Shown in pieces: positions 61,549 to 64,000 of a stretch of DNA of 64,000 nt. How positions within the stretch are numbered: position 1 is the first letter of the stretch; each line of letters opens with the position of its first letter. The notes beneath the pieces were generated by a model. The model saw nothing but the letters and a program-made list of their open reading frames with translations, had not been told where the DNA came from and did no database searches. The DNA comes from SZUA-547 sp963669315. GTDB taxonomy: Bacteria > Pseudomonadota > Alphaproteobacteria > Rhodobacterales > Rhodobacteraceae. The stretch is from contig OY770021.1 of NCBI GenBank assembly GCA_963669315.1, positions 372,001-436,000 of the forward strand. The letters run 5' to 3'. A program made the position numbers and the translations under genes.

Positions 61549-62366
61549 GGTGCTGGCAGACTAATTCGAACCAGTCTCCGAATGCTCTGGGAAGCGGCCC
61601 CTCAGGCCGCGCAAAGCAGCCGCCACTCTTCGAGAGCGGCGGTTCTGTTGAGCTTGAAATTACGACGTGAGTAGAGGTGTCGCTCGCGGTTGAACAGGTT
61701 GTAGACGGAGGAGTGGACGGCGGCGAACATCTGCAGACTTCGCATGCGCCGGAAGCGAAGCATCGCCCGTTCCCTTCGTCGGAATGGCAGGTGTGAGTTC
61801 TCTGCCCTATTGTTGAGCCAGCGTCCCGTCGACTGAAGATCCGTCGCACCCAGCTCCCTGAGCGCGGCGCCATACGACCGAAGGCAGTCGGTCACGATCT
61901 CATGCGGCTGGCCATAGCGCCTCATCAATTTCCTGAGAAATTTCAACGCCGCTTTCTTGTCGCGCCTCTTCGTGACGAAACTCTCAAGCACCTCGCCCTC
62001 GTGGTCGACGGCGCGCCAGAGATAGTGCTGCTCGCCGTTGATCTTCACGAATACCTCGTCCAGATGCCAGCGCCAGCTCGAGAACGCTCGCATTCGATCC
62101 ACGCGTCTGCGCTTGATCTCTGCGGCGAACTTTGGGCCAAATCTGTGCCACCAGAACCGGATCGTCTCGTGGCTGACGTCGATCCCGCGCTCGTGCAGCA
62201 GGTCCTCGACATTCCGCAGCGAGAGCGGGAACCGCACATACATCATGACCGCGAGGCGGATGATTTCGGGAGACGTTTTGAAATACTTGAAGGGGTCACG
62301 CTTACTCATGCGTGGAAGCTAGATGAGCGCCCTTCCAGGCTCAAGCTATGTTCCTCTGACAAGACC
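61549..62366 (-). mobile_element. IS6 family insertion sequence
   Basis: The 818-bp element has imperfect ends GGTGCTGGCAGA (left) and the complement of GGTCTTGTCAGA (right), 9 of 12 matching, and one transposase gene. The 8-bp flanks (GTCTCCCA left, CACCCAGA right) do not match, so the usual target duplication is absent. Both flanks are truncated copies of sequences intact elsewhere in the window (43076 and 4281). Confidence 0.88.
61602..62309 (-). CDS. IS6 family transposase
   Basis: The 235-aa protein shows the IS6 layout: MYVRFPLSLRNVEDLLHERG HTH region, WRWHLDEVFVKING (first Asp), EIVTDCLRSYGAAL (second Asp) and RWLNNRAENSHLPFRRRERA (Glu). Length is normal for the family and the frame is intact. 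IS6 enzymes move by replicative or cointegrate transposition and readily cause adjacent deletions. Confidence 0.94.
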   Translation of the reverse strand: MSKRDPFKYFKTSPEIIRLAVMMYVRFPLSLRNVEDLLHERGIDVSHETIRFWWHRFGPKFAAEIKRRRVDRMRAFSSWRWHLDEVFVKINGEQHYLWRAVDHEGEVLESFVTKRRDKKAALKFLRKLMRRYGQPHEIVTDCLRSYGAALRELGATDLQSTGRWLNNRAENSHLPFRRRERAMLRFRRMRSLQMFAAVHSSVYNLFNRERHLYSRRNFKLNRTAALEEWRLLCAA

Positions 62367-63390
62367 CACCCAGATCAAAGGGGATGGAGAAACCCATCCG
62401 GCTCTGGCTCCAAATGACGAGTTCGCCGACTACTACAGATGGGACCGCGGCAACTTTGGGTCCGAACTCAAGACGCCCGAAATGCTTCCGCGCGAATACG
62501 CCCGCGAGGCCTTGGCCCGTGGTCTTAAATTTGAGTCTGAAGTCGGCATTAATCCCTTCAAATTCGGGCTGATTGGCGCCACTGACAGCCACACCTCGCT
62601 GGCGACCGCCCGGGAGGACAACTATTTCGGCAAAGCCAGCCTGGGTGAGCCACGGGGTGGCCCTGCGCGATATGAGGAGTACATCATTCAGCCAGCTTTC
62701 CTTGGCGAGGAAGTCGCGATCCGCCACTACGAGACGCTGGCTTCCGGCCTTGCCGCTGCATGGGCGCGGGAGAATACGCGCGAAGCGATCTGGGACGCGT
62801 TCGCGCGGAAGGAGGTCTACGCGACCACCGGACCGCGGATGACCGTCCGTGTCTTCGCAGGTTGGGATTTCGACCCCGACGATGTGTACCGACCCGACTT
62901 CGCCAAAACAGGCTATGCTCGTGGGGTGCCGATGGGCGGCGACCTCTTCGCTGGACCAGAAGGGGCTGCCCCGACGCTGATGGTGCGCGCGTTGCGCGCC
63001 CCCGACGGGGCGAACCTCGACAGGATACAGATCGTCAAGGGATGGCTCGATGCATCGGGGAAGCCGCAAACGAAGGTCTTCGACGTGGCTTGGGCGGGCG
63101 ATCGCGAACCAGGTTCCGATGGGAAATTTCCGCCGGTTGGAAACACTGTAGATGGCGCTGACTACACGAACACAATAGGCGCTGCCGGCTTGGCGGCGCA
63201 CTGGGTCGATCCAGAGTTCGATCCCAGCCAGCGCGCCTATTACTATGTGCGCGTTATCGAGATACCGACTCCTTCTTGGTTGGCCTACGACGAGGCGTTC
63301 TACGGCCCGCTGGACCTTCCCGAGGACGCGGTGATGGTGCAGCAGGACCGCGCTTATACCTCGCCGATCTGGTTTACGCCGCAGGGATAA
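62367..63390 (+). pseudogene. 5'-truncated duplicate of the DUF3604 gene
   Basis: It encodes the last ~340 residues of the DUF3604 protein at 3385-5304, starting at QIKGDGETHPALAP, fused upstream to IS6 end sequence (an in-frame TTG/ATG at 62323 lies in the IS). Signal peptide and the HLHTSYSTD metal motif are missing, so it cannot be a working enzyme. One base differs near 63172 (silent change). Confidence 0.92.
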
Positions 63391-63541
63391 CCCACACTAA
63401 TATTCGGCCCTGCGCCGGCTAGGGCCGAGTGTGCGTTGCCGGCGCTCCAGCAGATGGTTTGTGTATCCAAGGATGTTCGCTTTGCCTATTTCGGCACGGA
63501 AACTTGACCTTCGCCGAAGGTCTGGAAAGTCCCGCAACTCG
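62367..63541 (+). repeat. 1175-bp duplicated segment, copy 2
   Basis: Copy of 4281-5455. Its left edge is the outer base of the IS6 right end. Its right edge is in GCAACTCG, which at copy 1 is the first part of repeat A1; here it continues into different DNA (aataggtcgcc). Confidence 0.93.
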
Positions 63542-63582
63542 AATAGGTCGCCGACCGCCTCCTCATGCGGGTACAGAGGATG

Positions 63583-63661
63583 GCGCCCTGGCATCAGATC
63601 GATAGAAGAAAGCCCGGACATTCGGTGATCGGAAGCCGCCGTCAGACGACTTGGGGCGGAA
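63583..63661 (+). repeat. Family D repeat, 79 bp (copy 2)
   Basis: Identical over 79 bp to 56506-56584. Sequence on both sides differs, so this is a dispersed unit rather than part of a larger duplication. Confidence 0.88.
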
Positions 63662-64000
63662 TTACCGTTTCGAGCCCAGACTTCCCACGCCTTGGCTTGA
63701 GGAAATTCGCGAATGCAGAAAAACTTCCCGACCAAGGTCGGCCTCAACCGGACGCTCGCCAGTCATCAGCATGCCACGCCGCGGCTTTCGCATTTTCCGG
63801 ACTTTCGTGCATTGCACAGCAATTATTGGCTGTGAATGACAGTAGCGCGGACACGGCGTCCGGTGACATCAACGATTGGATATGGTCCACCAACGGGTAA
63901 GTTTTCGAATTATGTACGGCTTGCAGGCTTCGTTGACTATTTCGGCATCACCCGCGATCAACAACGGATGAAGCGCCCCACTTCATCCTCCCTCAGATCA
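63662..64000. other. Gene-free end of window
   Basis: No supported gene is seen. Open frames here start within repeat D and show no domain or good ribosome site. A gene could enter from the right, but nothing readable ends within the window. Confidence 0.5.

Noticed and set aside
63565..63900. 111-codon plus-strand frame at the window end
   Set aside because: Half of it lies in repeat D and the rest has no domain or start signal.
1..64000. CRISPR array, rRNA operon or complete tRNA gene
   Set aside because: No regularly spaced short repeats, no rRNA-like stretch; the only tRNA-like sequence is the 46-bp 3' fragment at 17648.

Overview
The window is a mosaic stretch of an alphaproteobacterial chromosome or megaplasmid, probably from a marine organism. 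The support is a DmdA-type DMSP demethylase cluster, two sulfatases, an alginate-lyase-like protein, alphaproteobacterial regulator types, GC-rich codon use and a tRNA-Thr remnant of alphaproteobacterial type. Genus cannot be fixed from the sequence alone. No rRNA gene, complete tRNA gene or CRISPR array was seen.

Layout. 0.5-5.3 kb: a lipoprotein alpha/beta hydrolase, two small lipoproteins and a periplasmic DUF3604 protein. 5.8-7.5 kb: an intact IS1182-type element. 7.7-17.7 kb: an integrative island with a tyrosine recombinase, a restriction-modification operon (C5 methylase, MORC/MutL-like ATPase, Z1 SF2 ATPase, PD-(D/E)XK protein, RHH regulator), an AT-rich HEXXH/DUF4160 pair and a 46-bp 3' tRNA-Thr fragment as the likely att site. 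18.3-19.7 kb: an IS1111-group element. 19.8-20.7 kb: an Asp/Glu racemase-family gene coupled to an acetamidase remnant. 21.6-29.6 kb: an eight-gene minus-strand operon plus a divergent IclR gene. Its proteins are a DmdA-like demethylase, an acyl-CoA ligase, a crotonase, a persulfide-dioxygenase-like MBL protein, a rhodanese, a CoA-binding protein, a 2Fe-2S ferredoxin and an SBP56 methanethiol oxidase. Together they suggest DMSP demethylation to methylmercaptopropionate, its CoA activation, methanethiol oxidation and disposal of the resulting sulfide/persulfide. 31.3-35.5 kb: a ZrgA-type zinc uptake operon behind a Zur-like palindrome. 35.8-42.4 kb: a wHTH protein and a two-gene locus whose larger product (1323 aa) combines a TIKI-like region, ankyrin repeats and an HELTH peptidase motif.

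42.6-50.1 kb: three more IS elements (IS1111-group, DDE with DUF772-like N-terminus, second identical IS1182), an alginate-lyase-like lipoprotein and a class III cyclase fused to a C-type lectin-like domain. 50.4-58.3 kb: two CxPxR-type sulfatases, a CadC/TPR-type regulator, a DUF4410-like lipoprotein and a frameshifted integrase copy. 59.0-60.8 kb: an hsp20-cbpA-cbpM chaperone operon. 61.1-63.5 kb: a truncated IS1111 copy, an IS6 element and a 1175-bp duplicated 3' piece of the DUF3604 gene, joined base-to-base.

Intergenic DNA is dominated by dispersed repeats: family A (four copies of exactly 175 bp), related family B, families C and D near small integrases, and two 156-bp MITEs carrying IS1182 ends. 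IS1111 ends fall at family A/B boundaries, so these repeats appear to be insertion targets that seed rearrangement and island acquisition.
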